A DNA stretch of 64,000 bases from Chelonoidis abingdonii (GCF_003597395.2 NC_133774.1:39805604-39869603), one strand, 5' to 3'; shown: positions 34,814-46,510, counted from the stretch's first letter. The notes: a model not told the origin generated them from the sequence alone. Program-made: numbers and translations.

Positions 34814-35218
34814 CTAGAGGCTGAGCGCCTCCTGACACAGGACCGAGGACCTGGCACCGCCCTGCCTGTTGATGTAATACGTCGCAGCCGTGTTGTCTGT
34901 GAGGTCCTGCACCACCTTTCCTTTTAGGTTGGGCAAAAATGCCTGACAGGCTAGGCACACTGTCTTGAGCTCCCTGATGTTGATATAAAGAGCTAAGTCA
35001 TGCTGCATCCAGTGACCTTGGGTGCTGAGCTCACCTAGGTGGGCTCCCCAGCCCCGATCCGACACGTCCAAGACCAGGATGAGCAACAGTGATGGAGACA
35101 CAAAGGGAACCCCTTGCAGCATTGACTTGGGGTCTAGCCACCAGTTCAAGGACAAGAGGACACAGTCCGGCACCATGACCACTTGGTCCAGGGGGTGCCT
35201 GCTGAGAATGTAAACCAT
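34814..35218 (-). pseudogene. DIRS 2 RNase H domain
   Basis: The 134-codon frame has LDVSDRGWGAHLGE (where TDAS is expected at the start, here LDVS), INIRELKTVCLACQAF and VQDLTDNTAATYYINRQGG. The first catalytic box retains the aspartate in DVSD. The end of the domain, with the ADxLSR-like block, runs out of frame below 34814. Confidence 0.82.
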
Positions 35219-35333
35219 TGCTAGCCATGTTTACAGAGATTGCAGACAAAGCCAGGTGTGCCTATGTACGTGCATGCTGCCATGTGGCTCATCAGCTGCA
35301 GGCAAGCGTGGGCCATGGTGATCGGATGTCTCT

Positions 35334-36115
35334 TCACATGGGCAATGAGATCCACCATGGCCTGACAGCATGCTTCTGGAAGGAAGGCCCTGGTTCGTGC
35401 TGGACTGGCATTAAGGTGAACTTTTCTGTGTTTATTAACAGGCCCAAGTCATTGCAGGTGGAGCGTACCAAATCAAGGCTTCTCTGCACCTGACCCAGAG
35501 ACCTGCCCCTGATGAGCCAGTTGTTGAGGTACAGAAAGATCTGGACACCCTCATCCCCTGATGTCTGAGGTAAGCCGTTACTGGCACCACTCATTTTGTG
35601 AACACTTTGGGGGGCAATGACAGGCCAAAGGTTAGCACTGTGAACTGGAAGTGGCACCCAGCCACTATGAAATGCAGGAACTGTCTGCATCCTGGGAATA
35701 TGGAGACATGGAAGTAAGCATCCTTTAAGTCTCGGATCCAGGGAAGGGATAATGGAGGCCAGGAGACCATGCAGAACTTCAATTTCATGAAAGACTTGTT
35801 GAGGCCAGGTAGGTCTAGGATGAGTCTGAGGCCCCGCCTCGGCCTTCGGGATTAGGAAGTAACAGGAGTAGAATCCTCTGCCTTCCATGTCCCATGGAAT
35901 TGCGTCCACGGCCTCCAACTGTGGAAGCTTGTTGACCTCCTGAACCAGAAGTTGCCCGTGAGAGGGGTCCCTGAAGAGGGATGGAGAAGCAGTGGGGCGG
36001 GAAGCGGGGATATCCTTAAACTGCAGGGTATAGCCCCGAGCTACTATGTCCCGTACGCAGCGGTCCAAGGTAACCCGCAACCAGGCCAAGTGCAGGAGTG
36101 GAGGAATGCTACCAT
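35334..36115 (-). pseudogene. DIRS 2 reverse transcriptase with dead catalytic box
   Basis: A long minus frame (310 codons including flank) covers RT: LVQEVNKLPQLEAVDAIPWD, GRGFYSCYFLIPKAEAG, and FLYLNNWLIRGRSLGQVQRS. The FLYLDDWLI box is changed to FLYLNN, losing both catalytic aspartates. The middle is in a second frame (ISLPWIRDLKDAYFHVSI near 35740), so a frameshift pair exists. Confidence 0.85.
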
Positions 36116-37980
36116 CATCACAAACAAAACCCCATGTTTTTGCAGGAAGTCTAATAAAAGTGTCATGATTATGTTGTGTCTCTGAAAGTGACTCTACAAT
36201 TAAAACTTTGGGAATACTGAGTGTTATTGAACTTATGAGTGATGCTAGGGCACAAACCAGGAACATAAAACAAATATGTTAATTAAATGTGTCATTATAA
36301 ACATGGGACTGTCGCTCTATGTTTTGATAAAGTAGAAATGTTTGAAGATGGTATTTCAAAGAACAAAAAAACCCTATTTAAACAGTTTATTTTTTAGCAT
36401 TCACTCGATTTTGGTTTTTAAATTTAGCTTCACAGCCAATTCTGTAACACTGGAAATACAGCCCTGTTCTGTTCAACCAAATCAGCAGCTGGATGTTTGT
36501 TCATTATGCTGATAGGCAGGATATTGAGAGATACAGTTTGCTTTTGTTTAAACAAGCAATAGGCATTTCTGTGCCATGTAAGGAGAGTTTACTGGGTGGG
36601 GAGAAGGGGTTGAAGATACTGTAACTGTAAAGCAGTAATATCAGACCAGTTCTGATATGGCAAAGAGTGTAGAATTTCAGCGTCATTTTATAAAGTAAGC
36701 TCTGTACAGAGTGCACTACAAGTAACTACACAACTCTGTCTCCCTTCTTTTCCTTCAGTTATATCGGTAGAACAGTGTCACAAGGCTGACCTCTACTGGG
36801 AAGATTTTGACCTCTACCTGAATCATGAATTATTAAAACACGAACTTCTAAAACAGAGGCAAAACACACACACACACACCCCTCTTGTGTATTGCCGGGG
36901 TAGGGGGAAGGATCCTTTCAAATTCCAGATATTTAATATAGGATCCATCACCAAGGCTGTTTACTATCCCTTTGTAGCTGACACTACAAACACATATTCA
37001 GCAAAGAATGAACTATCCAGCAACTCACCCTCCCTCCACAGTTTAAATGTAAAGATAGAACATAAAATAGCTGTTTTTAATAATGTTTGCTCTAAGCATG
37101 AGCATTATATTTAAACATTAAAATTGCATAATAAATCTTGATAACAGGAGGCAAAGACCAGGCAGAGAACACACACACACACACACACACACACTGTTGC
37201 TTTTTTAATCCATCTTTCCAGCCTCCTAATACAGGGGCTAGACAGTCCCCTGCCAAAAATTAAGGAGCGTCAGGAAGTGCAACTGAATTACAGGAAGCTT
37301 CTCTCACTATAAACTAATCCTAATATTCTAGAGATCATGTGTTAGATCTAAGTGTCATTATCACACAGGAAAAAAAACCATAGCAATGAGAAAGGAAGCA
37401 TAGGAGGCCCAAGGCCCATACTGGTTCAAGAGACAATTCATCATATCACTTTTGATGTCTAAGTGAAACCGATGTCTGGAATAGAAAATTTACTCAGAGT
37501 AGTTACACATTACCTCAGATAAACACTAAATACGTTCTTAGCCCCCAAGCCACACTTTCCAAGTGTCAATCAAGTTCATAACCAATGCAAAACAAAGAAA
37601 ACATTAATAAACATACTTAGCATTTGGGAGCCAGTCAGCAGAATATACTTCAGTATCTCTGTCCTTCCCTTGCCCTCTCAGTAGAGACCCCTTGTATTAG
37701 AACAAAAAGACTTATCTGCTAGCCTGACTACAGTCCTGGGAAGAGCATAGCTGCCTTCCATTACCCCACAATTAGAGTAGGGAGGGACGCACCTGTGCCT
37801 TGTTAACTGTAGCTGATGGCCTGTCTTTTCCTATACCTGCAAAGGTGTTAACTCCACCAGAGAGGTCCTTTGGGGCCATCTGCCTGTCCCAAGTCAGGAT
37901 AAAGGAGGAGGGTTGGGCGTGGGGCTAGCAACTCCACCCCGTAAAATATCAACCTGCTACAGAAACGCCAAATTTTTTGC
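36116..37980. other. No gene recognised; two CA repeats
   Basis: AT-rich spacer. CA runs lie at about 36867-36880 and 37169-37194. No repeat family named. Confidence 0.45.
37169..37194. repeat. (AC)13 microsatellite
   Basis: An uninterrupted AC run of 26 bases. Confidence 0.95.
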
Positions 37981-37984
37981 TATA

Positions 37985-38685
37985 TCAGCCTGATAGTCGC
38001 ATCGCAGGTGTTACTGACGCCTCTTTCCCTTGCCTTGGTGTCCCACCGCATGCCCTGCTGTGTGTCAGTGCTGCTTGCGAGTGTATGTCCTATCCAACTA
38101 CCCCCTTCTCCTTCTGATTTCTTCTCTGCTGGGAGTTGACGGGTTCCCTCCAAGAGGTGGGATGTACTGATGGTGTCTGGCCAGCAGATCTGGAGAATGC
38201 GTCCGAGGTAGCTATATGAAGTCTGGATCTCCTGGTGGTTGTTTTGGTTGTTCTCCAGGTTCAAGCTCATACAGTAGGACTGATTCTCACATTGGAAGGT
38301 GAACAGTCGAATTTTTGGTTTGCCAGACGCTCTCGGAGCTCCAGATGTTCTTGAGCGTAAAAGGCTGCTCTTGCGACTACAATCCCTTACGTTGATGTCT
38401 GTGTCTGTGCCACCCTGTGGTCGATGATGCTACCTAGGTAGGTGAAGGACTGCACTCTTCCAAGGGCTTCATTCAGTGTGACGGGTCGTTGCTGATGGAA
38501 TTAATCTAAGGATCTTGGGCTGTCCCTGTAATGTTGAGGCCAACGCTTGATGACTGTGGCTGCCACAGTGTGGTCTTCTCTTGCATCTGCCTTTACTGTG
38601 CGAAGGGAGTGCAAGATCGTCAGCAAAGTCCAGGTCCATCAAAGCTGGGTCCACAACGTCACTGATTCCGTTCTACACTCGTAGT
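37985..38685 (-). pseudogene. LINE RT box to C terminus
   Basis: LDFADDLALPSHSKG at 38635-38590 is the RT motif with both aspartates. Later, QICWPDTISTSHLLEGTRQL and GSWIGHTLASSTD, then RWDTKARERG (38270-37985), form the C-terminal part of the family. Frames shift at about 38560 and 38300. Confidence 0.82.
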
Positions 38686-38688
38686 GGC

Positions 38689-40090
38689 ACAAGCGGATCC
38701 ACAAGAGTACCTGGGTATCACCAGCAGGCATGACAGAAAAATCAGATCGACCATGTCTGCATTCTAGCAAGAAGTTCAGAAGATCCTTGCAGGCGTGATT
38801 AGAGTTAGAAGAGGAGCAGACGCGGCGTCCGACCATCACTTAGTGGTGGCTAGATTGAAGCTGAAGCTGAAGCAGAACTGGATAGATACGTCAGACAGAA
38901 GAGTGAAGTACAACGTCAGCCTTCTGAAGGACCATAAGACCAAGAAGATTTTGGACTGATGCTGAAGAATAAGTTTCAGTATTACAGGATCGTCTGAGGA
39001 AGAGGAAGACAGTGTACTAAACAGATGCAGAAAGTGAGAGAGACACTTAGGTTAGTATGCCAGGAAGTGCTTGGAATTAAGAAAACACCAGCAGAAAGAG
39101 TGGATCACAGCAGAGACCTTGACCAAGATAGAGACAGAAGAGAAAGAAGGCAGCAGTCAACAACAGCAGGACTAGAGCTGCAAAGGCCAAAGCTCAAAAA
39201 GAGTATGCTGAAGCCCACAGAGCAGTGAAGAGGAAATATTAGGAAGGACAAGAGAGAGTATGTGGATGAACTGGCAGCAGAAGCGGAGCAGGCAGCATAC
39301 AGCGTAACATGAAACAGCTGTATGATACTACCAAGCGACTGTCTGGAAAGTTCAGCAAGCCAGAACGTCCCGTAAAAGACAAGCAGGGAAAAGTCTATAC
39401 AGGAATGAACAACAGATGAATCAAGATGGCGGAGCACTTTGAGGAACTCCTGAACAGACCAGCACCACCAAATCCACCAGACATTAACCCAGCCAACGAG
39501 GACCTCCCAATTAATTGCGATAAACCAACCAGAGATGAGATCAGAAAAGCCATCACCATGATGAAGAACAGGAAGGCGGCTGGACCTGATGACATCCCAG
39601 CAGAGGCCCTGAAAGCAGACCTGGATGCTTCAGTGGAAATGCTGTACCCCCTCTTGAGAAATATGGGAAGAAGAAGTGATTCCGGCAGACTGGAAAGAGG
39701 GATATCTCATCAAAAATCCCCAGAAAAGGAGACCTTAGCAACTGTGCCAATTATAGAGGAATCACACTCCTGTCGGTGCCAGGGAAGGTCTTCAACCGAG
39801 TTCTCTTAGAGAGAATGAAGGATGCCGTCGATCCACAGCTACGAGATGAACAGGCAGGTTTCCGGCAGAACAGATCATGCACGGACCAGATAGCAACGCT
39901 TCGCATCATAGTCGAGCAGTCTGTGGAGTGGAACTCCTCGTTGTACATCAACTTTGTTGACTATGAGAAAGCGTTCGATAGCGTGGATCGAGAGACCCTC
40001 TGGAAGCTCCTTCGGCACTACGGCATTCCAGCAAAAGGTGGTCAACCTGATCAAGAACTCATATGATGGTATACACTGTAGAGTGATGCT
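38689..40090 (+). pseudogene. Inverted centre of the LINE: endonuclease end to RT
   Basis: The plus strand carries SDHHLV of the endonuclease near 38835, a basic linker, the frame MAEHFEELLNRPAPPNPPD with DDIPAEALKADLD (39426-39660), and then RNRSCTDQIATLRIIVEQS, YINFVDYEKAFDSVD and LWKLLRHYGIPAK (39776-40066). The frames are shifted near 39665-39780. The segment stops at a CRVM peptide just before the RT core box, which lies on the other strand at 38640. Confidence 0.88.
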
Positions 40091-40161
40091 ATGCAGACAT
40101 GGTTTGATTGATTTTCTGTCATGCCTGCTGTGATACCCAGGTACTCTTGTGATCCGCTTGT
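38689..40161. repeat. Inverted repeat arms at the LINE rearrangement
   Basis: 38689-38762 is nearly the reverse complement of 40091-40161 (ACAAGCGGATCCACAAGAGT against the complement of ACTCTTGTGATCCGCTTGT). Both encode the same endonuclease piece. About 1.33 kb separates the arms. Confidence 0.9.
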
Positions 40162-41254
40162 TGAGGAAAGATGCTACTTCCTTGACCAGTGTTTTGGTTA
40201 AGTGCACACAGATCCACAAACCCTCTCCATTCTCATCACTCTCCCAGAGCTATGGGTCCCACTTGACTTTGTTCGATAATCCTGTTGGGTTGTTCAGGTC
40301 CAATTTTAGGCTATTAAGTCTCCATAAGGCATGATTGAATGTCTTTGTCTTGGAGGAGAATTCTTCTAATAATTTTTCTGGAGTTGTTGTAAAAGATTAA
40401 TCTTTTAGTACCTCTCTTCGCTGTCATTAGTTGCGAGCGTGCAGCCAGCTGAACAACATCATTTCTTATCTCCTCTACATTTATTAGTTCTGAAGGCTGC
40501 CACATGTATGTATCTTTGGGACCATGTGTCTCTCCCATACAATTCAGTGCTCTCTGTGCCTGCGTTGTGTACAACATTAAAGCCTACTCCCTGGTGTGTG
40601 GCGAGTTGCGATACGCTCTCTATGTCCTGATACAGTACACAAGCTTCTCCTTGCAACGAGGTCGTCTCTGTCCAGCTTGCGCCATTGTTTCGCTAATTGC
40701 CTAATAGGGGCAGGGTTGTTGCTTCCTCATCTCTGTCATTGCAACCTGCGCGTCTTTCCTGACTCGTACCATTGGATCTCACGTATTCACTTGTGTCCTG
40801 TATGGTTAGATCCCCCTGGTTGCATAAGAGGGTAATCAAGTTAGTGGCTATCCTCACGGCTTTCACCCACCTACAGAGCGTATGCTATCTTCGAGTTTGA
40901 AGACCTCTCTCTCTTTCCAGGGGTAAAGAGTTCTTCGGTGTATGGGCTATACCTGGAACCAGCTAGAGCAAATGGCCCAGGATAGAGGACTCTGGAGATC
41001 TGTGGTTGGCGGCCCATACCCCGATTGGGGTGAAGGGCATGAGTGAGTGAGTGTGCAAAGGTGTTATTGTTTTAATCTGTAGAACATAAGCTAGGTATTT
41101 CTGGCCCATGCAGATTTCCCTGCTCAGGCCCAAAGGCTCTGTGAGCTTTGTTACAGGACAGGAGAGCAAGCCAAACTTTGAATGATGTATGTTAGACTTA
41201 AACTCCTGAAAGTAAAACAAATTAGTTAGAACAGAGTTATGTTCCTGATGTGAG

Positions 41255-42450
41255 GAGATTCACGGTTTAAGGCCAAAAGGGACCATTAAATCCCTTTTTT
41301 TTTAGCCTGACTTCTTGTATATCACACTCCAGTAAATTTCACCCATTTCTGTCGCTCTTTCCTGCACGCTCCAATTTTTCAACATCCTTTTAAAAATGCT
41401 GACACCATTTAGCGCAGTATTCCAGTATGAGTCTCATCAATACCATATACAGAGGTAAAATCACCTTCCTCCCCCTACCCACTACTCCTGTTTATACATG
41501 CAGTGATTGTATTAGACTTTTTTGCCACTGCATCACTCTGGGAACTCATGTTGAGTTGCTGGTCCACTATGACCCCTAAATCCTTTTCAGCATCACAGCT
41601 TTCTAGAATACAGCCCCACATTCTGTAGTTACGGCCTGGATTCCTTGTTCCCAGGTGAATAACTTTGTACTTGGCTGTGTTAAAATGCATTGTATTTGAA
41701 TGGAGCCAGGTTAACCAGCAATCTCAATCGCTCTGTATGCCTGCCCTAGCCTCACCATTTACAGTTTCACCAATCTTTGTGTCATTCGCAAATTGTATCA
41801 GCAGTGATATTATATTTCTTTCCTGATCATGGATGAAAATGTTGAATAGTATCCAGCCTAGTACCGATCCCTGTAAAACACTAGAAACACCTACTGTGTT
41901 TTTCCACTGATGACTACTTTTTGAGAGTTGGCCACTTCTTAATCACTGTGTGTGTGCTTTATGGATATTGTATTGTGCTAATTTTTAATCAATGTCATGC
42001 AGTAGTAAGTCAAAAGGTTTACAAACGTCCTAGTAGATTACATCTCTACAGACACCTTTATCAGCTTTTCCATAAAGCCATCTTGACTGGTATTAATTAT
42101 ATTCCTATCCTTTAAATCATTCCTACATCAGGTTTTTCATTATTTAGCCCAGGAGTGATGTCAGTGATCGGGCTCATCCTCCCTTACCCATTTTGAATAT
42201 TGGCATAACTTTAGTGCTCGTCTAGTCTTCTGAAATTTCCCTAATATTCCAAAATGTATTAAAAATTAACATTAGCAAGGCACAGGACTCCGCAGTCAGC
42301 TCCTTTAAGACTCTTGGGTGCAAGTTATCCAAGCCTGCTCTTCTTAAAACATTTGTTTATCCCTAGTAGACATTTAACATCCTTCTTGATTACGAATGAA
42401 ATGAAAAATATTTCATCATCCTCGGGTGATACAAGCACATGATCCTGCTC
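41255..42450 (-). mobile_element. CR1 LINE fragment (RT to 3' end)
   Basis: The left end has AAGGCCAAAAGGGACCATTAA, the reverse of the CR1 3' end. Then come reverse-complement RT segments: MHFNTAKYKVIHLGTRNPG (41690-41475 frame) and LGVIVDQQLNMSSQSDAVAKK. Further up (41750-42450) are decayed palm and linker segments. It has many stops. Confidence 0.86.
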
Positions 42451-43400
42451 CTTTCCCATGACAGAGGGTTAAGGGGGGCCTTGTCTGTGTTATTTAATTT
42501 TCACAACAAAGCTTTATTTTGAATAGAACTCACTTCTCTTATCAGAATCAAAAAAGAAGCAAGAGTTCATTTTAAAAATTCATGTGAAATAAGTGAATGG
42601 CAAATTCTTGAGCATGAGATTCAGAAGCAGGTACCCTAGAATTCTCATCCCAGCTCCATCACTTTGCATTGTGGAAATTGCACACTCCTGATTCCCTATA
42701 CCCATATCCAAATTGACAGATAGTAACATACTGGCATACATTGCAAGGACCGTAAAGCACTTTAGCTGTTCAGTGCAAAATATTTTAATCTGGCAAATGC
42801 ATGTGCATTCACACCTCTGGAGGTGTTGCCTGTGAGGATTAAACTAACCGTCTGAAAGCATATCTATACTTGAGTTGAAAAACCAGCGCCATAAACTTGG
42901 AGGCAGTAGCAGAAAAATCTCTGTGATTTACTCACTAGGGGGAGAATGAGCCGAGTGTGTTAGCATGGGTTACAGATAGAAAAAAAAGATCTGTAATAAA
43001 AAGGAGTTTATACTTTATGGTAAAGTTGATCTTTAGAAGAAAGATGAAGACCACTGCCAATCTATCTCAGCAACAATTTTATTTTTAAAAAATGGCCAGT
43101 TAGGCTGTTGACACTCCCTTCTTTAAGACGGAAAAAGAGAAAAGCCAGTAAAAACTGGGAAAGGGGTGGGAAGCAGTGCTTTGCCCAAGCCTCGTTCTTA
43201 AGACTATTGTGAGATTAAAAAGCAAAATTACTTAGGAAATTGTTTCTGAAACAAGTTTCTGAAAACAAGTCCTAAGTGGCTCAGTAACTGAACCTCTGAC
43301 TCATTTGTGGTTTCCTTGGGGGTACCTCACATCTCAGATTTTGAGTGGTCACCCTCCTTGGGATGGAATCATACAATCCACTCCTCCCTGACCCAGGGAT
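42451..43400. other. No feature recognised
   Basis: AT-rich, no repeat or exon named. Confidence 0.4.
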
Positions 43401-43403
43401 TTA

Positions 43404-44098
43404 GGGCATTGCTACACTTGCAGATACCGAGCGCTTTGAGTTAAAGCAGCCTTCATAGAGCGTAGTAGAGAAAGCGCTGCAATCTGTCCACACTGACAGT
43501 TGCAAGCGCCCTGGCATGGCCACATTAGCAGCTCTTGCAATGGCATTGTGATAGCTATCCCCGCATGCAAGTGGCTGCAACATGCTTTTCAAATGAGGGG
43601 GTGGGGTGGAGTGGAGTATGCTGTGTGTATGTGGGGGGAGAGAGAGTGGGGTTTTGGGGAGCTAAGAGCATGTCAGCCTGCTGTCTTGTAAGTTCAGACA
43701 GCAACAGACCTCTCTCTCACATACAGTATTCCACAGTAATGGCTGCTTTGTTTCAGAGCAGATAAGCATGCCGGATGTCAGAAACAGAGCTTTCAAAGGG
43801 CACATTGGCATGCAGTGATTCCAAAACAATGACAAGAGTGGCCACTTGATTTAAGGGCATTATGGGATGTTTCCGGAGGCTGATCAGAGCACAGTAATGC
43901 AACATCTCGTTCATACTGACACCCAGGCATTTCATCCAATGCGCACCAAGTGTTAATCTTCTCCCCGAGGTGGAGTGCCAGAAGCGCTCTAGCCGTGGAG
44001 TCAGAGCGCTCTAGCTGCCTTGCCAGTGTGGACAGATAGTGAACTAGGGTGCCTGGGGCTGCTGTAATGTGCTGTAACTTACAAGTGTAGCCAAGCCC
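43404..44098. mobile_element. TIR DNA element with TTA target sites
   Basis: The left end is TTA then GGGCATTGCTACACTTGC; the right end is ACAAGTGTAGCCAAGCCC then TTA. Both TTA copies (43401-43403 and 44099-44101) agree, as for PIF/Harbinger insertions. Subterminal GAGCGCTTTGAG and AGAGCGCTCTAG words add symmetry. There is no transposase. Confidence 0.82.
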
Positions 44099-44334
44099 TT
44101 ACGCTGCAGACTCCTACAATTTACAGGGAACACCTTCAGGTCTGGTTATAGTTCACCAGCTACAGCTCTGCTCTCGCAGGAGCAATGACAAGACTAGCCA
44201 GTGACACAGAACTGGTTGGAAATTCAGGTTTGGAATTTGAGCAAGGAACCTGCTTAGTGGTGTTTGTTTTTACTGTCTTTAGGGAAAAAGGACTTAACGT
44301 ACATTCTTTTCAACTGAAAAAACTACGCCAATCA

Positions 44335-44999
44335 CATGTCTTCCATTCTTCTCTTATCCTGGCCTGTAGCCTCATTTTCTCTTTCTAATGGAAACAACGT
44401 GACAGGCCCCCAATATTGGCTGATTGCTCATGCCAAGGGGAAAATCAGGAGCAATACACAGCTCTATAAGAAAACCCATAGGACAATGGCACAGAGCTAT
44501 CCCTGCTGCCAAGGGAATAAGGTATCTACATTACATACGGAGTGATTTCTGCTCTGCCAAGGTTACCCACAAATACTTAAAATGTGTTTCTACTATCCCT
44601 GAAAAGTATTCTGTTCAACCCAATAAGTGGAATAATCACCTGGGCTTGGGCTTTATACTTAGTGGACTACTCAGTATTTGAAGAGGGAAGAACAGACCAA
44701 TGGAAATTTTATAGAAGACTATAGTCGTATCTTCCAAGTTCATCATGTGCATGTAAGCTTTAGAGACTATGGCAAATTAAAAATATTACATGTTAATCTA
44801 TCCAAGTTTATGGGGGAAGAGAAGAAATGACTCCAAGATGCTTGAATAGTAAAACGAGATATTAACTACAGCTAAAATCGATACATTTTTGCTTGGGATA
44901 GGGAAAGTCAACTCTATATAACCTTGATTGATCGGACCTTCAGCCCTCATAGATTGTGCCAATCATAACATGTCTTCCATTCTTCTCTTATCCTGGCCT
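44335..44999. repeat. 31-bp direct duplication
   Basis: CATGTCTTCCATTCTTCTCT and the following TATCCTGGCCT occur identically at 44335-44365 and 44969-44999. The preceding GCCAATCA is also shared, with a 3-base difference. Spacing is 634 bp. Confidence 0.9.
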
Positions 45000-45081
45000 T
45001 TCTCCTCCATGTGTGACCATGCCTTTTCACGATAAAATCTTCCTGTCTCTTCGGAGGTCAGCTGAATGGTTGTTTCAGTTC
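44963..45081 (-). other. Possible terminal exon of unknown origin
   Basis: A minus-strand reading frame ends here with a charged peptide (it includes TIQLTSEETGRF and ends KGQDKRRMEDML, then TGA). It is preceded by a good-looking 3' splice site: a CTTTCTTTCCCTTCTCC tract, a CATTAAT branch-point-like motif, and TTGGACAG ending at 45082. I do not recognise the protein. It is not a continuation of DEPDC1B: joining the phase-0 DEPDC1B exons to it would hit a stop after seven residues. The last bases recur at 44335-44365. It may be an exon of another transcript, a retrocopy fragment or chance. Confidence 0.25.
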
Positions 45082-45099
45082 CTGTCCAAGAATGATTAA

Positions 45100-46348
45100 T
45101 GCATGAGACAAAGGAGAAGGGAAAGAAAGCTTGTGGGATCATGTACGGTTGAAGCAAAAACACAAAGCCAGAAAAAAAATTTGACTGTGTTAAACCAATA
45201 ACCTTTTAATGCACATCCTGGTATGAATTTGATTAATTAGTGCATTTGCAAAGCAAGAGAGTGTTGTGAAGGCTAGATTACAACCAACCACTTTATATTC
45301 CTTGTAACTTCAAAGTGGGAAATTGATCAAGGTTTTTAAACCATCCTCAAACCTGCAATAAAGTCCACTGTGGAGACTCAGACTCAACTCTTTCACTCTG
45401 AAATGTTTCAGAACTGTGGCTCATTACCGATATGAAGGCTATGATGAAACCCACTGCCTCCAGAGAATTACCTTAAAAAGTTGTGTTTTAATAACTGAAA
45501 AAATTAGAAGTGCTGCAGTTCAAGTACAACCAAAATGTACACAGTAGAACAGAAGAATTCATTATGGAGAACAAATGCATCCTCATTAAAAATAAAAATC
45601 TATAGTTCTTATTTAATTTTTGACCTTGCCGTAAATACCTCCCTTTTCACAGAAAATAAGGCATTTGATTTTCATATAAAAATGTGTAACTTCCATCCTG
45701 TTAGCGACTAATTTTGTACAGCAATATTTAGCAAGATCATGTGAGTTTTCAAAGGTCTGGCCATGCACCAATGAAGTCAATGGAACTTCAACAGGAGCTG
45801 GATCAGGCCCCAATGCAGCATATGAATGAGGAAACAAAGGGCACTGTTGAAATCACCATTATAAAATACATCAAGGCTAATACCTGAGACAGAGTCAGCA
45901 ACTCAGTACAAGATCCAGTGTTTCAAGTTCATTCAAGTATGTACAATGTTTTAATCCCTCCAGCATGCCAGCTATTAACAAATATAATACAGTCTCCTTT
46001 TCAGAAAAAATGCTGTTGACCAGTGACAAACAAGACAGTGAAATATACACATAAAAATACATCTAAGACTTGAAATGACAACTAGAAGTATAAAAGCAAA
46101 GAATTTTTTCCATATTATCATTCATAATGATTACCCATCTTGTACTTAAAAATAACAAATCATTAAAAATAGCCAGTGACAAAAATACTGATAATGGTTC
46201 AAAATAACATCCCCTCCAAAATGTTTTGCCATTACAACCTTTTCCCACTGTTTCAGTAGTTAAAGTTTTTCCAGTAGTTACATGCTGTTTAGGTTCCATT
46301 TGCCTAAGATCTATCCTAAGATACAGTTCACTAGTGACTCTGGAAATG
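45100..46348 (-). other. Region after the DEPDC1B stop: probable 3' UTR and flank
   Basis: This AT-rich stretch follows the stop codon on the minus strand. It is free of recognisable transposons, as expected for a retained UTR. An ATTAAA-type signal lies near 45950 (TTTAAT on the plus strand), but I cannot tell whether it is used. The 3' end of the transcript is therefore not fixed by the sequence. Confidence 0.4.
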
Positions 46349-46510
46349 TTACATTCGAAAACTTCTGGTTCTTTGAAATGGCTGAAAAGGCTTTTTCAGT
46401 GCCCACATCAGCAGTTGTGGTTTCTGTTTATTTTTTTCCGGAAACAGCACTGCCTCACTTTCAGGAGTAGGAAATCGTTCTTTATACACATCAGGGTAGG
46501 ATTTCTGAAA
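46349..46510 (-). CDS. DEPDC1B: DEPDC1B, terminal coding exon
   Basis: This exon encodes the last 53 residues and the stop (TAA at 46349-46351) of DEP domain-containing protein 1B, a DEP/RhoGAP-like protein linked in mammals to cell-cycle and adhesion control. The acceptor AG (46511-46512) follows a T-rich tract, and the reading frame starts FQKSYPDVY and ends RTRSFRM, which I recognise as the vertebrate DEPDC1B C terminus. The frame is open throughout, and the length of 162 bp (53 codons plus stop) continues the phase-0 end of the exon at 47270-47455. The paralogue DEPDC1 has a related but different tail, so the 1B assignment is favoured. Seen: the open frame, splice site and stop. Known: the family tail. 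Inferred: that the gene is expressed in this form. Confidence 0.95.
   Translation of the reverse strand, partial: FQKSYPDVYKERFPTPESEAVLFPEKNKQKPQLLMWALKKPFQPFQRTRSFRM

Larger units (their letters stand above)
33071..36115 (-). mobile_element. DIRS retrotransposon 2, 5'-truncated
   Basis: The same gene order as DIRS 1, without gag: RT (36115-35334), RNase H (35218-34814), a spacer, tyrosine recombinase (34303-33370) and inverted-repeat terminus (33071-33250). It lies directly next to DIRS 1 in the same orientation. Its gag side is missing beyond about 36115. Confidence 0.9.
37985..40870 (-). mobile_element. APE-type LINE with an inverted central segment
   Basis: Three pieces of one LINE family occur in an order that no simple insertion gives. 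Minus strand 40870-40091 has the first part of the endonuclease (YAPTNDSEE-like near 40410, then an NGERL-like block). Plus strand 38689-40090 has the end of the endonuclease (RRGADAASDHHLVVARLKLK), linker and RT. Minus strand 38685-37985 has the RT box LDFADDLALPSHS and the C terminus with WIGHTLASS. The protein resembles endonuclease/RT ORFs of the RTE-like group; the clade is uncertain. Confidence 0.8.

Noticed and set aside
46063..46299. 78-codon minus-strand frame after the DEPDC1B stop
   Set aside because: It lies in the probable 3' UTR, with no acceptor site and no known motif.
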